A DNA stretch of 39,043 nt. It comes from Blastocatellia bacterium (GTDB lineage: Bacteria > Acidobacteriota > Blastocatellia > HR10 > J050). The notes beneath the pieces were generated by a model. The model was not told the DNA's origin and ran no database searches. It saw only the letters and a program-made list of their open reading frames with translations. Of this stretch, positions 24,747-33,695 are shown in pieces. Positions within the stretch are counted from its first letter, which is position 1. The number at the start of each line of letters is the position of its first letter. A program made the position numbers and the translations under genes. The DNA is taken from NCBI GenBank assembly GCA_025054955.1, contig JANWZE010000013.1:1-39043 (forward strand). The letters are read 5' to 3'.

Positions 24747-25892
24747 TTAGTTTGGTTTGGGATTCGTCTGCTGTTGCTGAGTCGGTTGCTGACCATCCTT
24801 TTGTTGATCCGGTTTCTTTTGATCAGGACTGCCCACCGTCACCCTTTGTTCACCGCGCGCGCCGCCTCTGGCGCCCGATGCTCTCGGGCCAACACCAACG
24901 ACGGACGATTCAGCCGTTGTCACAGTTGATGGGCGCGTGTATTGCTCGGCCGCTGCCACCAGTTCGTCTGCCGTGAGGTCTTCTTTGAGCAGTATGCCTT
25001 GTTTGGGCACGCGCATGTCGGGATTAGCGATCAGGCCCATCACGAAGCCCAATGTCGAACCGAGCATCCCGCGGTCCGGCGGCGGCAATGCTACCGCTAC
25101 TTCCACAGGCCCCGATTCGGGCACAGGTTTCCCCATCATCTCAATCATCGCCGCCGCCCGCTCGCGATACTTGCTGGTTGGATAGGAGCGCACCAATCGC
25201 GCCAAGTATTTGGCTGCCTCATCCGGCTCCTCTAGTTCAAACAGCACTTCGCCCAACCGGTAAAGTGTCTCGTCCATTTTGGTGTATTCCGGGTATTCTT
25301 CGGCAACTTCACGCAGCCGATTGCGAGCGCCTTTAAGCTGTTCACGCCGCATCTGCACGCGAGCGACTTCCATGTGATGCTCGGCCAGATGATTGCGAAC
25401 TTCTCGGAGCCGCTGCTGGATTTCTTCCTTGTGATTTGTGTTGGGGTAACGCTGCAAGATGGCCAGCAAATTCTTCTCAGCTTTCTTGGCTGCCGTGACA
25501 TCGCGATTGGGCGCCAGAATCTGACGCATGTCAATATAGGCTACGTGCAACAACGCATCATCGGCCAGCGGATGGGTCGGGAAGAAGTTGGCAAAGTCCT
25601 TATACTCGACCGCCGCCTGCGCCAGCGCCTCGCTTGTGCCTTCACGATAGAACGAATCGGCGATCATCAACTTGGCCATCGGCACATAAGGACTGTCCGG
25701 GTAGGTGGTGATCAACGTATTGAGTAACAGCCGACCCACGATGTATTTGTTACGCTCCAAATCTTTGGCCGCCTGTTGCAATAATTCACTGTCGCGCCGG
25801 GTCTCCTGACCGACCTGCTTTTTACCCCTGCCGCAGCCGGTCAGCGCCAACGCGCCGATGACGATCAGAATCGAGAGTTTCCACACGTTCAT
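24747..25892 (-). CDS. bamD: BamD-like outer-membrane assembly lipoprotein
   Basis: 381 residues from the ATG at 25892. This start overlaps the rpe stop by 4 bases (ATGA) and has AGGAG 8 bases upstream. The N-terminus is a lipoprotein signal ending LTGC (lipidated Cys near 20). Residues about 30-240 are TPR repeats in the BamD pattern: [38 protein letters not shown] and SYPTSKYRE. BamD is the essential lipoprotein of the BAM machine that inserts beta-barrel proteins. It is longer than the usual 240-260 residues because of a C-terminal tail (about 250-381) ending in a Gly-, Pro- and Gln-rich disordered stretch. Alternative: another TPR lipoprotein of the same family. Confidence 0.8.
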   Translation of the reverse strand: MNVWKLSILIVIGALALTGCGRGKKQVGQETRRDSELLQQAAKDLERNKYIVGRLLLNTLITTYPDSPYVPMAKLMIADSFYREGTSEALAQAAVEYKDFANFFPTHPLADDALLHVAYIDMRQILAPNRDVTAAKKAEKNLLAILQRYPNTNHKEEIQQRLREVRNHLAEHHMEVARVQMRREQLKGARNRLREVAEEYPEYTKMDETLYRLGEVLFELEEPDEAAKYLARLVRSYPTSKYRERAAAMIEMMGKPVPESGPVEVAVALPPPDRGMLGSTLGFVMGLIANPDMRVPKQGILLKEDLTADELVAAAEQYTRPSTVTTAESSVVGVGPRASGARGGARGEQRVTVGSPDQKKPDQQKDGQQPTQQQQTNPKPN

Positions 25893-26593
25893 ACCTGCTC
25901 TCCTACGGTTGCACCAATCCAACGCGCTTGCGCGCGATGGGCTAGTTCCAACATCTCATGAATCACGGCGGCTGGGTCCGGCGCTCCAAAAATAGCCGAG
26001 CCAGCCACGAGTATCTCGGCGCCGGCGGTGACGACCTGTTCCACATTGGCTGTTGAAATGCCGCCGTCAATTTCGATGCGTGTTTTCAGTTGACGGTCCT
26101 GAATCAAGCGATCCAGGCGCCGCACCTTGTACAAGCTGGCCGGAATAAACGTCTGCCCGGCAAAGCCCGGATTGACCGACATAATCAGTACGTAGTCGGC
26201 CAGCGGCAACACCTCTTCCACCGCGCTCAACGGTGTGGCCGGATTCAACACAGCGCCAGCCTGACAACCCAGCTCTCGAATGCGAGCCAGCGCGCGATGC
26301 AGGTGCACGGTCGCCTCCACGTGCACTGAGATCAAATTTGCGCCAGCCTTGACGAAATCTTCAATGTACCGCTCAGGCTCCACAATCATCAGGTGAACAT
26401 CCAGCGGCAAATCCGTGACGCGCCGCACCGCCTCAACCACCAACGGGCCAACCGTGATGTTCGGCACAAACCGACCGTCCATGACATCCACGTGAATCAA
26501 CGCAGCGCCCGCTCGCTCCACAAGCTGGACCTGTTCGCCTAATCGCGTGAAATCAGCGGATAAAATGGACGGCGCAATTTCAATCATCTTCAT
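25889..26593 (-). CDS. rpe: Ribulose-phosphate 3-epimerase
   Basis: About 234 residues from the ATG at 26593. Interconverts ribulose 5-phosphate and xylulose 5-phosphate in the pentose phosphate pathway. Family motifs in order are [49 protein letters not shown] and AGSAIFG, including the metal-binding His and Asp residues. The gene follows the PASTA gene by 18 bases and overlaps bamD by 4, so the three are one unit. Confidence 0.96.
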   Translation of the reverse strand: MKMIEIAPSILSADFTRLGEQVQLVERAGAALIHVDVMDGRFVPNITVGPLVVEAVRRVTDLPLDVHLMIVEPERYIEDFVKAGANLISVHVEATVHLHRALARIRELGCQAGAVLNPATPLSAVEEVLPLADYVLIMSVNPGFAGQTFIPASLYKVRRLDRLIQDRQLKTRIEIDGGISTANVEQVVTAGAEILVAGSAIFGAPDPAAVIHEMLELAHRAQARWIGATVGEQV

Positions 26594-26611
26594 CAATCTC
26601 TACCAACGTGA

Positions 26612-26968
26612 TTATTGAGGCGGCTTGCTTGATGGATGAGCCGGCCCAAGACTGACGCTGACGCGCAATGGTTGTCCCTGTCTGACGGGCATTCCCGCGC
26701 GCGGCCATTGCTCGACAATCGTGTTGATCGGAGCTGTCTCATGATAAACACGGCTCTTGACCTCAAGAGCCTCGAATCCTGCTCGCTGAGCCGTCTCTTC
26801 CGCCTGTGTCAGGCGCTGACCAACAAGATCAGGAACAATCACCACAGGCCGGCGCATGGATACATACAGAGCAGCCGTTGCACTCAGCATAAACGTCAAC
26901 ACCAATCCCACTAGGATCAGCACATCGCGGCCCAGCGGGAACACCACTTCCCGCCAATGGGATTGCAT
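26612..26968 (-). CDS. Single-pass membrane protein with one PASTA domain
   Basis: 118 residues from the ATG at 26968, chosen because AAGGA lies about 6 bases upstream; the frame is open 9 codons further. A transmembrane helix spans about 15-37, preceded by a short cytoplasmic part with Arg residues. One PASTA domain follows (about 42-109), with VPDLVGQRLTQAEETA, the pair EQWPRAG and a final VRQGQPLRVSVS. PASTA domains of serine/threonine kinases and penicillin-binding proteins bind muropeptides. Here the domain stands alone, so it may sense or bind cell wall. It is the first gene of the long operon and ends in a Pro-rich tail. Confidence 0.82.
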   Translation of the reverse strand: MQSHWREVVFPLGRDVLILVGLVLTFMLSATAALYVSMRRPVVIVPDLVGQRLTQAEETAQRAGFEALEVKSRVYHETAPINTIVEQWPRAGMPVRQGQPLRVSVSLGPAHPSSKPPQ

Positions 26969-27020
26969 GTTTGTCCTTGCTATCATCAAGGCCAAGAGTC
27001 TATCACCTACGCCACAACGG

Positions 27021-27114
27021 TTTCAACTCGAATTTGGCTGTGACCAGCGACATAAGCCCGCCCCTCGGAGCGTTCGCCTAACCGACTACGATTTCAATTC
27101 GAGTTTGGCTGTGA
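27021..27114. repeat. 23-bp direct repeat pair
   Basis: TTTCAACTCGAATTTGGCTG and onward at 27021-27043 recurs at 27092-27114 with two substitutions, offset 71 bases. Confidence 0.6.
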
Positions 27115-27243
27115 GCGCCAGCGCATCCCTCAACAGTGAACCAACTTATGGATCGCTTGCGCCGTGTGATATGATACCGCCTCTTGAATAATCACCCATG
27201 CGTTCATGCGTGTGACGAACCATCAAATTACCCGTGTTACGCC

Positions 27244-27335
27244 GCACGAATGTGTGGCGACGGGCGGCTGATGGCCTGAGGGCCTCTGTTGTGCTGCATG
27301 AACGTGTGGCGACGGGTGGCTGATGGCCTGAGAGC
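27244..27335. repeat. 40-bp direct repeat pair
   Basis: 27244-27283 and 27296-27335 are 40 bases each with a few transitions (GTGTGGCGACGGG, GGCTGATGGCCTGAG core), offset 52 bases. Confidence 0.7.
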
Positions 27336-27515
27336 AATAGCATTGTTAGTGGAGTTGGATAGAACGCCGATGAGGTGGGTGCGGCGGATTGGGTTGCTGA
27401 TACCAGATGTGACGCATCGGGGGCTCATTGGCGAGCCGAGGGCACAGCCCGCATGGGGCGTGTGATGAAAATTAAAGAGTTTGGGTCTTAGAGCGGTTTG
27501 TGAATGAGTGTGCCT

Positions 27516-27595
27516 TGGGAGCGCACGTTTCCAGCATGGCATTTCCCCGCAGATGTGGGGCCCCCAGCTAAAGGCAACTGAAAATCGCTCGAGGG
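27516..27595 (+). repeat. 80-bp dispersed repeat, copy B
   Basis: The counterpart of 11953-12032 in opposite orientation. Its middle, CCCCGCAGATGTGGGG, can pair as a hairpin. It ends 20 bases before the fadI start, just upstream of the ribosome site. Confidence 0.7.
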
Positions 27596-27615
27596 CCCGT
27601 ATTTGAGGAGGCATC

Positions 27616-28908
27616 ATGGTTGACAGAGCGCGTCGCGTTGCTATTGTTGATGGTTGTCGCACACCGTTCATCAAATCCGGTACGCTGCTGAAGGACTTCA
27701 CGTCTTATGAGCTGGGGAAAATCGCTACCATCGAATTGCTCAACCGAACAGAATTGGATGTCAACGAAGTGGATGAAGTGATCTTCGGAACAGTGGTTCC
27801 CAGTATCAAAACCTCGAATGTAGCTCGCGAAATCGCCATTGATGCAGGCGTGCCGCCGCATGTGCCGGCTTTCTCCGTCGCGCGCGCCTGCGCTTCAGCC
27901 AATCAAGCGATCACCAGCGCCGCCGAAGCCATCCTAACAGGCCGTTGCCATACGGTCATCGCCGGCGGCACTGAGTCGCTCTCTGACCCACCGATCCTAT
28001 TTTCCCGACGCATGCGTGAGGCATTTCAGCAAGCTGCCAAAGCAAAATCCTTTGGCGCGAAGCTTCGCGCCTTTGGCCATCTGAGGTTGCGCGACCTGGC
28101 ACCGGAAGCGCCGGCGATTGCCGAACGCGTGACCGGTCTGACGATGGGTCAATCGGCTGAACGGATGGCCAAAGAAAACGGCATCTCACGCAAAGAGCAG
28201 GATGAATTTGCCTACCGCAGCCACAGAAACGCCGCTGCCGCCACCGACGACGGCCGACTCAAACAGGAAATCGTCCCAACATTTCTGCCACCGGATTTCA
28301 CCACTGCTGTCACCGAAGACAACGGCATTCGCCGTGACACAACATTGGAAGCGCTCGCCGAACTCCCACCTGTATTCGATCGCCAGTATGGTTCGGTCAC
28401 CGCCGGAAATGCTTCTCCACTGAGCGACGGCGCGTCGGCCTTGCTCATCATGTCACAGGAGAAAGCCAGGGCGCTCGGCTACAGGCCACTCGGTTACATT
28501 CGTTCGTATGCTTATGCGGCGCTCTCGCCGTGGGACCAATTGCTGATGGGGCCGGCTTACGCCGCGCCGATTGCACTAGACCGGGCTGGACTCTCGCTCA
28601 AGGACATGGACCTGATTGAAATGCACGAAGCGTTTTCCGCTCAGGTGCTCTCTAACATTCAAGCATTCCAGTCGCGCGCGTTTGCGCGGGAAAAACTTGG
28701 ACGTGAAGAACCGCTTGGCGAAGTGGACCTGGAGAAACTGAACGTCTGCGGCGGCTCGATTGCCATCGGGCATCCATTCGGCGCCACCGGCGGACGTCTC
28801 ACGATCACCATCCTGAACGAGCTGAAGCGCCGTGGCGGCCAATTCGGGTTAATTACCGTGTGTGCTGCCGGCGCATTGGGCTTTGCCATGGTCGTCGAAC
28901 GCGAATGA
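27616..28908 (+). CDS. fadI: FadI-type 3-ketoacyl-CoA thiolase
   Basis: 430 residues. A GAGGAGG ribosome site lies 5 bases upstream. It cleaves 3-ketoacyl-CoA to acetyl-CoA and a shortened acyl-CoA. Cys92 in ARACASANQAI is the nucleophile. The other sites are HEAFSAQ, GGSIAIGHPFGATGG with the catalytic His, and CAAGALG with the second Cys. The segment LRLRDLAPEAPAIAERVTGLTMGQSAERMA and the length resemble the trifunctional-enzyme beta subunit (FadI/HADHB) rather than FadA. The usual partner FadJ is not in the window. It lies with other fatty-acid genes. Confidence 0.93.
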   Translation: MVDRARRVAIVDGCRTPFIKSGTLLKDFTSYELGKIATIELLNRTELDVNEVDEVIFGTVVPSIKTSNVAREIAIDAGVPPHVPAFSVARACASANQAITSAAEAILTGRCHTVIAGGTESLSDPPILFSRRMREAFQQAAKAKSFGAKLRAFGHLRLRDLAPEAPAIAERVTGLTMGQSAERMAKENGISRKEQDEFAYRSHRNAAAATDDGRLKQEIVPTFLPPDFTTAVTEDNGIRRDTTLEALAELPPVFDRQYGSVTAGNASPLSDGASALLIMSQEKARALGYRPLGYIRSYAYAALSPWDQLLMGPAYAAPIALDRAGLSLKDMDLIEMHEAFSAQVLSNIQAFQSRAFAREKLGREEPLGEVDLEKLNVCGGSIAIGHPFGATGGRLTITILNELKRRGGQFGLITVCAAGALGFAMVVERE

Positions 28909-29019
28909 CGTTACGACCTCTCAGTCTTTTCTTTGCGTGCTTTGCGCCTTTGCGGTTATTCTGTAGTGCGTGGCGCCAAGCTGTGCTCAGTTGTGTTCGT
29001 CAGTATGAAAGGAGCTTTC

Positions 29020-29922
29020 ATGCTATTGCTGGTTCTGTGGTGCGTGCTCGTGTGGGGCATTGCTGCTTCGCCGCGTCCTGCTCAGGATGAGGCTGCCTAT
29101 GCAGCCGAGGTTGAGCAATGGCATCAACAGCGGATCAAGTCGCTCACCGGTGAGACGGGCTGGTTGAATCTGGCCGGCCTCTTCTGGTTGAAAGAAGGGC
29201 GCAGCAGTTTCGGCGCGGCCAAGACGAATACCATTGTTTTTCCGTCGGGGAAAGCGCCGGCGCGAATCGGCTGGTTTATTTTGAAGGATGGCGTTGTGAG
29301 CGTTCGGATTCGGCCCGGCATTGATGTTCGTTGCCAGGGAAAGCCTGTCAGGTTCATGACGCTGCGCAGCGATGCGGATGGGCAGCCAACGATCCTGACG
29401 CATGGATCATTGAGCTGGTTCGTTATCAAACGAGACAAGGAGTTTGCCATTCGGCTTCGTGATAGTCAGCATCCTCACCTCCGCGCGTTCAAAGGCATCG
29501 AGCGATTTCCTATCAATATCTCGTGGCGTATCGAGGCCAAATTCGAGCCATACGATCCGCCCAGGAAAATTCCTATACTGACCGTTTTGGGCACAACGAC
29601 AAAGGAACCGTCTCCGGGCGCGCTCGTGTTTCAGTTGCAAGGTCGCACACATCGGCTCGACGTGATCGCCCGACCTGAGGATGAGCAATTGTTTGTGATG
29701 TTTGCCGACGAGACGAACGGCCAGGAGACGTACGGGGCCGGACGTTATCTCTACGTTGACAGGCCAGACAAAGACGGCACGGTGATCCTTGATTTCAACA
29801 AAGCCCACAATCCACCCTGCGCGTTCACGCCGTATGCGACCTGTCCGTTGCCGCCTGAGCAGAATCGCTTGCCGCTGAAGGTGACGGCTGGTGAAAAACA
29901 GTACGAAGGCCCCGCTCATTGA
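29020..29922 (+). CDS. Exported DUF1684 protein
   Basis: 300 residues from the ATG at 29020, chosen because AAGGAG lies 6-7 bases upstream and a signal peptide begins here (hydrophobic 1-16, ending AASPRP). The rest follows DUF1684, including WHQQRIKSLTGETGWLNLAG near the start, FFW-type GLFWLKEG, and near the C-terminus RYLYVD, LDFNKAHNPPCAFT and TCPLPPEQNRLP. DUF1684 proteins are secreted and of unknown function. The last 32 bases overlap the start of the next gene in another frame. Confidence 0.82.
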   Translation: MLLLVLWCVLVWGIAASPRPAQDEAAYAAEVEQWHQQRIKSLTGETGWLNLAGLFWLKEGRSSFGAAKTNTIVFPSGKAPARIGWFILKDGVVSVRIRPGIDVRCQGKPVRFMTLRSDADGQPTILTHGSLSWFVIKRDKEFAIRLRDSQHPHLRAFKGIERFPINISWRIEAKFEPYDPPRKIPILTVLGTTTKEPSPGALVFQLQGRTHRLDVIARPEDEQLFVMFADETNGQETYGAGRYLYVDRPDKDGTVILDFNKAHNPPCAFTPYATCPLPPEQNRLPLKVTAGEKQYEGPAH

Positions 29923-30709
29923 CGTTGTGACGCAGAATCCGCATTTGATGGTCAACGGTCGGAGATTGGAATTTGCCTGGCATGGACCGGGGCCTGAGCA
30001 AGCGCCTACGCTCGTCTTTCTGCATGAGGGCTTAGGGTGCGTCGCGATGTGGCGCGACTTCCCGGCCAAGCTGGCAGCAATGACCGGCTGCGGTGCGTTT
30101 GTCTATAGTCGGTTCGGATATGGCCAATCGGAATCGTGCGCGTTGCCGCGTCCACTTACGTTCATGCATGAAGAAGGCTTGCGCGTGTTGCCTGAGGTGC
30201 TCGCCACTGCGGGGATTCGTCAGTGCGTGTTGATCGGGCATTCCGATGGCGGCTCGATTGCCATCATTTATGCTGGCGGCACACTGGCTGCGCCGCTCCG
30301 CGGCTTGATCTTGGAAGCGCCGCATCTATTTTGTGAATCACTGACGCGGCAGTCCATCGAGCGGGTCACTGCTCAGTATCATCAGGGCGAGCTGCGGCAG
30401 CGGCTGGAAAAATATCACGGCGCGAATACAGCCTGTGCATTTGAAGGGTGGAGCGGCGCGTGGTTGCATCCGGACTTCGTCTCCTGGAACATCGAGCACT
30501 ACGTCGCGAAGATCAACGTGCCAATCCTGCTCATTCAAGGCGAGCAGGACGAATACGGAACAATAGCTCAGGTTGAGGCAATTGCGCGTCAGGCCCGCGC
30601 CGGCGTTGACGTGTTGCTGCTGCCCGATTGTGGACACGCGCCCCATCGAGATCAAGAAGCTGCAACGTTACAGGCCATGAGCGCTTTTGTCTCACGCATC
30701 ATCGGGTGA
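29891..30709 (+). CDS. Alpha/beta-hydrolase fold enzyme
   Basis: 272 residues from the GTG at 29891; internal ATG 29948 is possible. The hydrolase triad is clear: nucleophile Ser118 in GHSDGGS, Asp220 in GEQDEYG, His249 in CGHAPH, with the oxyanion region LHEGLG near 44. It is similar in pattern to small esterases or hydrolases of the MhpC type; substrate unknown. No signal peptide, so cytoplasmic. It overlaps the DUF1684 gene by 32 bases, which implies cotranscription, and its stop codon lies inside a short direct repeat. Confidence 0.85.
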   Translation: MKNSTKAPLIDVVTQNPHLMVNGRRLEFAWHGPGPEQAPTLVFLHEGLGCVAMWRDFPAKLAAMTGCGAFVYSRFGYGQSESCALPRPLTFMHEEGLRVLPEVLATAGIRQCVLIGHSDGGSIAIIYAGGTLAAPLRGLILEAPHLFCESLTRQSIERVTAQYHQGELRQRLEKYHGANTACAFEGWSGAWLHPDFVSWNIEHYVAKINVPILLIQGEQDEYGTIAQVEAIARQARAGVDVLLLPDCGHAPHRDQEAATLQAMSAFVSRIIG

Positions 30710-30771
30710 ACGCGCCCGATCGGTTGCCGGACAACAGCTCATCGGGTGAACGCGCCGATCAGTTGCCGGAC
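30700..30771. repeat. Direct repeat, 33/32 bp, carrying the hydrolase stop codon
   Basis: 30700-30732 and 30740-30771 share CATCGGGTGAACGCGCC(C)GATC and TTGCCGGAC. The first copy spans the end of the hydrolase gene, so the repeat contributes its last codons and TGA. Confidence 0.75.
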
Positions 30772-30831
30772 GCGGGTGAACCATTTTAGAATCAGCCGCC
30801 ACGCCCATCATGAAACGAGGAGGTCGAAACG

Positions 30832-32517
30832 GTGAGACGTTTAACCAGTAGACGCTTGCTTATCGCATGGCTCATCGCGCCGGTGTTGACGTTGGCGCAG
30901 TCGGGCCAGCAACAGCCGGAACCGCTACCCGGTGAAGAAGGCATTCAATCGGCCATGCGACGCGGCTTGACGCCAGCCGTGGATGCGCCACCACGTAAAG
31001 AAGGACTGGGTCCGTATAAGCGACTCGTTATACGCGGCGGCACGCTCATTGATGGAACCGGCGCGCCGCCTGTTGGGCCGGTTGACATCGTCATCGAAGG
31101 CGACCGCATCGCCGAGATTCGCAGCGTCGGCGTTCCCAAAATGCCGATCCGCCCAGAACGACGCCCAGCCGCCGGCGACTACGAACTGGATGCGTCGGGC
31201 ATGTACATTCTGCCGGGTTTCATTGATGCACATGCTCACATTGCCACGCCGATGCATGGTGCCGTCGGTAAGATGTTGCCTTCGGAGTATGTCTTCAAGC
31301 TCTGGCTGGCGCACGGCATTACTACGGTGCGCGAGGTCGGCTCCGGCAATGGTCTGAGATGGACACTGGCTCACAAGAAAAAGAGTGAAGCCAACGAAAT
31401 CACCGCGCCGCGCATTGAGGCGTATGCCACATTCGCCTATGCAGAACGTGGCAAAGGATTGGCTACGCCTGAACTGGCGCGGCAATGGGTTGCGCAGGTG
31501 GCCGAAGCGGGAGCGACCGGCATCAAGTTTTTCGGCGCGCCACCAGACATCATGAAAGCCGCGCTGGACGAGGCGAAGAAACGCGGTCTGCGCACGGCTT
31601 GTCATCATGCTCAGCTCGCTGTGACCCGGATGAATGTCGTGGATACCGCACGGTGGGGATTGACCAGCATGGAGCATTGGTATGGTTTGCCAGAAGCGTT
31701 GTTCACCGACCGCGTCGTGCAGGATTATCCGCCTGATTACAACTATAATGATGAGCAACACCGTTTCGGACAAGCTGGCCGGCTGTGGAAACAAGCGGCT
31801 AAACCGGGCAGCGAAAGGTGGAATGAGGTCATCTCCATTCTGGTATCGCATGACTTCACCATAGTGCCAACGTTGACCATTTACGAAGCGAGCCGCGACC
31901 TGATGCGTGCCATGCGCGCCGAGTGGCACGATGAATATACACTGCCCACGCTCTGGCGATGGTACGCGCCCAATCGCGATGCGCACGGCTCTTACTGGTT
32001 TGATTGGACAACTACGGACGAAATTGAATGGAAGCGGAATTATCAACTTTGGATGACATTCATCAATGATTACAAGAATCGTGGCGGACGTGTCGCCGTC
32101 GGCAGCGATGCCGGATTCATCTACAAGCTCTTCGGGTTTGATTACATTCGCGAGTTCGAGTTGTTGCAAGAGGCCGGCTTCCATCCGCTGGAGGTGATTC
32201 GCTCGGCCACGCTGCTGGGCGCAGAGTTGATCGGTCGGGAGAAAGAGCTTGGCAGCATCCAGGTCGGCAAGAAAGCCGATATGGTCATTGTTGGCGAAAA
32301 TCCGCTGGCCAATTTCAAAGTGCTTTACGGCACAGGCGCAATACGACTCAATGATCAGACAGGTCGTGTTGAGCGCGTCGGCGGCGTCAAATGGACGATC
32401 AAAGACGGCATCATTTATGACGCTAAGGCGCTACTGAATGATGTTCGCACGATGGTCGCTCAAGCTAAACAAGCAGAGGCAGCAGCCAGCAACAAGCCGA
32501 ACGCTGCAACCAAATAA
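30832..32517 (+). CDS. Exported amidohydrolase-family metal-dependent hydrolase
   Basis: 561 residues from a GTG start with GAGGAGG about 8 bases upstream. The N-terminus looks like a signal peptide (RRLTSRRLLIAWLIAPVL, ending LAQ). The amidohydrolase metal site is complete: His134 and His136 in DAHAH, Lys232 in IKFFG, His258 or His259, His282 in MEHWYG, and Asp426 in GSDAG. Family members hydrolyse amides, lactams or dipeptides (imidazolonepropionase or Xaa-Pro branch) with one or two metals; the substrate is not clear. It ends with an Ala/Lys-rich tail. Confidence 0.86.
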   Translation: MRRLTSRRLLIAWLIAPVLTLAQSGQQQPEPLPGEEGIQSAMRRGLTPAVDAPPRKEGLGPYKRLVIRGGTLIDGTGAPPVGPVDIVIEGDRIAEIRSVGVPKMPIRPERRPAAGDYELDASGMYILPGFIDAHAHIATPMHGAVGKMLPSEYVFKLWLAHGITTVREVGSGNGLRWTLAHKKKSEANEITAPRIEAYATFAYAERGKGLATPELARQWVAQVAEAGATGIKFFGAPPDIMKAALDEAKKRGLRTACHHAQLAVTRMNVVDTARWGLTSMEHWYGLPEALFTDRVVQDYPPDYNYNDEQHRFGQAGRLWKQAAKPGSERWNEVISILVSHDFTIVPTLTIYEASRDLMRAMRAEWHDEYTLPTLWRWYAPNRDAHGSYWFDWTTTDEIEWKRNYQLWMTFINDYKNRGGRVAVGSDAGFIYKLFGFDYIREFELLQEAGFHPLEVIRSATLLGAELIGREKELGSIQVGKKADMVIVGENPLANFKVLYGTGAIRLNDQTGRVERVGGVKWTIKDGIIYDAKALLNDVRTMVAQAKQAEAAASNKPNAATK

Positions 32518-32529
32518 CGTCGCAGGGGC

Positions 32530-32585
32530 CGTGGATCGTGGATCGTGATTCGTGATTCGTGGGTCGTGATTCGTGGATCGTAATT
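32530..32585. repeat. Heptamer tandem repeat, 8 units
   Basis: Eight consecutive 7-base units of form CGT(G/A)NNT, mostly CGTGGAT or CGTGATT. A similar run of two to three units resumes at 32737, on the other side of the MITE-like element. Confidence 0.8.
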
Positions 32586-32589
32586 CGGA

Positions 32590-32737
32590 GACTCAAGTAA
32601 CGTGACAAACGTTCAGGGCGTTTTTGGAGTGCTGCGACGTGTCGCAGCTTTGGCCGGAAAGCGGTGACACGTCACTGCACGCCAAAACTGCCCATTGGCC
32701 CAAAATGTCCCAGAACTTTTGTCCACCTACTTGAGTC
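32590..32737. mobile_element. MITE-like 148-bp element with terminal inverted repeats
   Basis: The ends GACTCAAGTA (32590-32599) and TACTTGAGTC (32728-32737) are perfectly complementary. Weaker pairing continues inward through GACAAA, GTTC, GGG and TTTTGG for about 37 bases. The middle has a palindrome, GCTGCGAC GT GTCGCAGC (32631-32648). It has no coding capacity. It sits inside a heptamer array. No clear target-site duplication was seen. Confidence 0.6.
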
Positions 32738-32906
32738 GTGATTCGTGATTCGGGGGATCGTGGCTCCAGCCTCGATCCTTCATCCTCAATTCACACCGAC
32801 TCCGGCCCTGCACGGGTTGTCTTTGACCATTGCGCTTTGCTATTGTTTTGCGTCTCGATGTATTGATGCTCAGACGTCCTACAAACAACTTAAGGAGGAG
32901 TTATCA

Positions 32907-33659
32907 ATGATTCATCGCGAAGATCGTGGCTTAGTCGCTGTCGTGCGGATGGAGCACGGTAAGGTCAATGCCGTGGATACGGAGTTATTGATGGCGCTCA
33001 CGCAGGAGTTCCGCGAGATTGAAGCGTCCAGGGCCAAAGCTGTTGTGCTGACAGGAACTGGCAGTGCATTTTCGGCCGGCGTTGATCTATTTCGCATCCT
33101 GCGCGGCGGTCGGGATTACTTGGAGACGTTCTTACCGGCGCTGACAGAGACAGTGCAAACATTTTTAACACTCACCAAACCTGTGGTGATGGCTGTCAAC
33201 GGACACGCCATTGCCGGCGGGTGCATCATCGCCTGCGCCGGCGATTACCGTTTGATGGCCGACGGCGGAGGGAAAATCGGCGTGCCTGAGCTGCTCGTTG
33301 GCGTGCCGTTTCCTGAAATGGCGTTGGCCGTATTACGCGCGGTCGCGCCGCCTCAACACATTCAGGAGATGATCTACACGGGGCGCACATACTCGCCTCA
33401 AGAAGCATTGAAGCGCGGGATCATTGACGAGCTGGTTGCGCCGGATGAGTTGATGGATCGCGCGTGCACGCTGGCTGAGCAATTTGGCGCCATCCCGTCA
33501 GTGTCGTTCCGTATTGCCAAGCGTCAACTGCGCCAGCCTTTGCTCGATCGCTTGGAACACTATAAGCAGATGGACAAAGAGATCATCCAATTGTGGGCCT
33601 CGGATGAAATTCGGGCAGCGATTGAAAGCTATCTGGAGCGAACGCTCGGTAAGAAATAG
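32907..33659 (+). CDS. Crotonase-family enzyme, Delta3,Delta2-enoyl-CoA isomerase-like
   Basis: 250 residues from the ATG at 32907, which has AAGGAGGAG about 6 bases upstream; the long in-frame extension is discounted. The oxyanion segments are FSAGVDL and NGHAIAGGC. Hydratases use two glutamates. Here the first position (after GGC) is Ile107 and only Glu128 in GVPEL remains, as in Delta3,Delta2-enoyl-CoA isomerases (ECI1). The stretch GGCIIACAGDYRLMAD and its 25-residue spacing to Glu128 closely resemble ECI1 (compared from memory). It would move 3-enoyl double bonds to the 2-trans position for beta-oxidation. The acyl-CoA-binding protein gene follows 36 bases later. Confidence 0.78.
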   Translation: MIHREDRGLVAVVRMEHGKVNAVDTELLMALTQEFREIEASRAKAVVLTGTGSAFSAGVDLFRILRGGRDYLETFLPALTETVQTFLTLTKPVVMAVNGHAIAGGCIIACAGDYRLMADGGGKIGVPELLVGVPFPEMALAVLRAVAPPQHIQEMIYTGRTYSPQEALKRGIIDELVAPDELMDRACTLAEQFGAIPSVSFRIAKRQLRQPLLDRLEHYKQMDKEIIQLWASDEIRAAIESYLERTLGKK

Positions 33660-33695
33660 GAGTCGTCTGCTCGATCAATCTACAAAGAATCAATC

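Larger units (their letters stand above)
26969..27615. other. Repeat-rich intergenic region between divergent genes
   Basis: 647 bases with no gene I can support. It holds a 23-bp direct repeat (27021-27043 and 27092-27114), a 40-bp direct repeat (27244-27335) and an 80-bp dispersed repeat (27516-27595) just before fadI. Promoters for the PASTA operon and fadI should be here, but no convincing boxes were found. Confidence 0.5.
32518..32906. other. Intergenic region with MITE-like element and heptamer arrays
   Basis: 389 bases. It holds the 8-unit heptamer array (32530-32585), the MITE-like element (32590-32737) and a second short heptamer run (32737-32758). The in-frame codons from 32745 to 32906 upstream of the enoyl-CoA isomerase are not believed to be coding. 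Confidence 0.55.

Noticed and set aside
30925-32184. A 419-codon ORF antisense to the amidohydrolase
   Set aside because: It is a shadow of a real gene with complete metal-binding motifs; its own translation is composition-driven.
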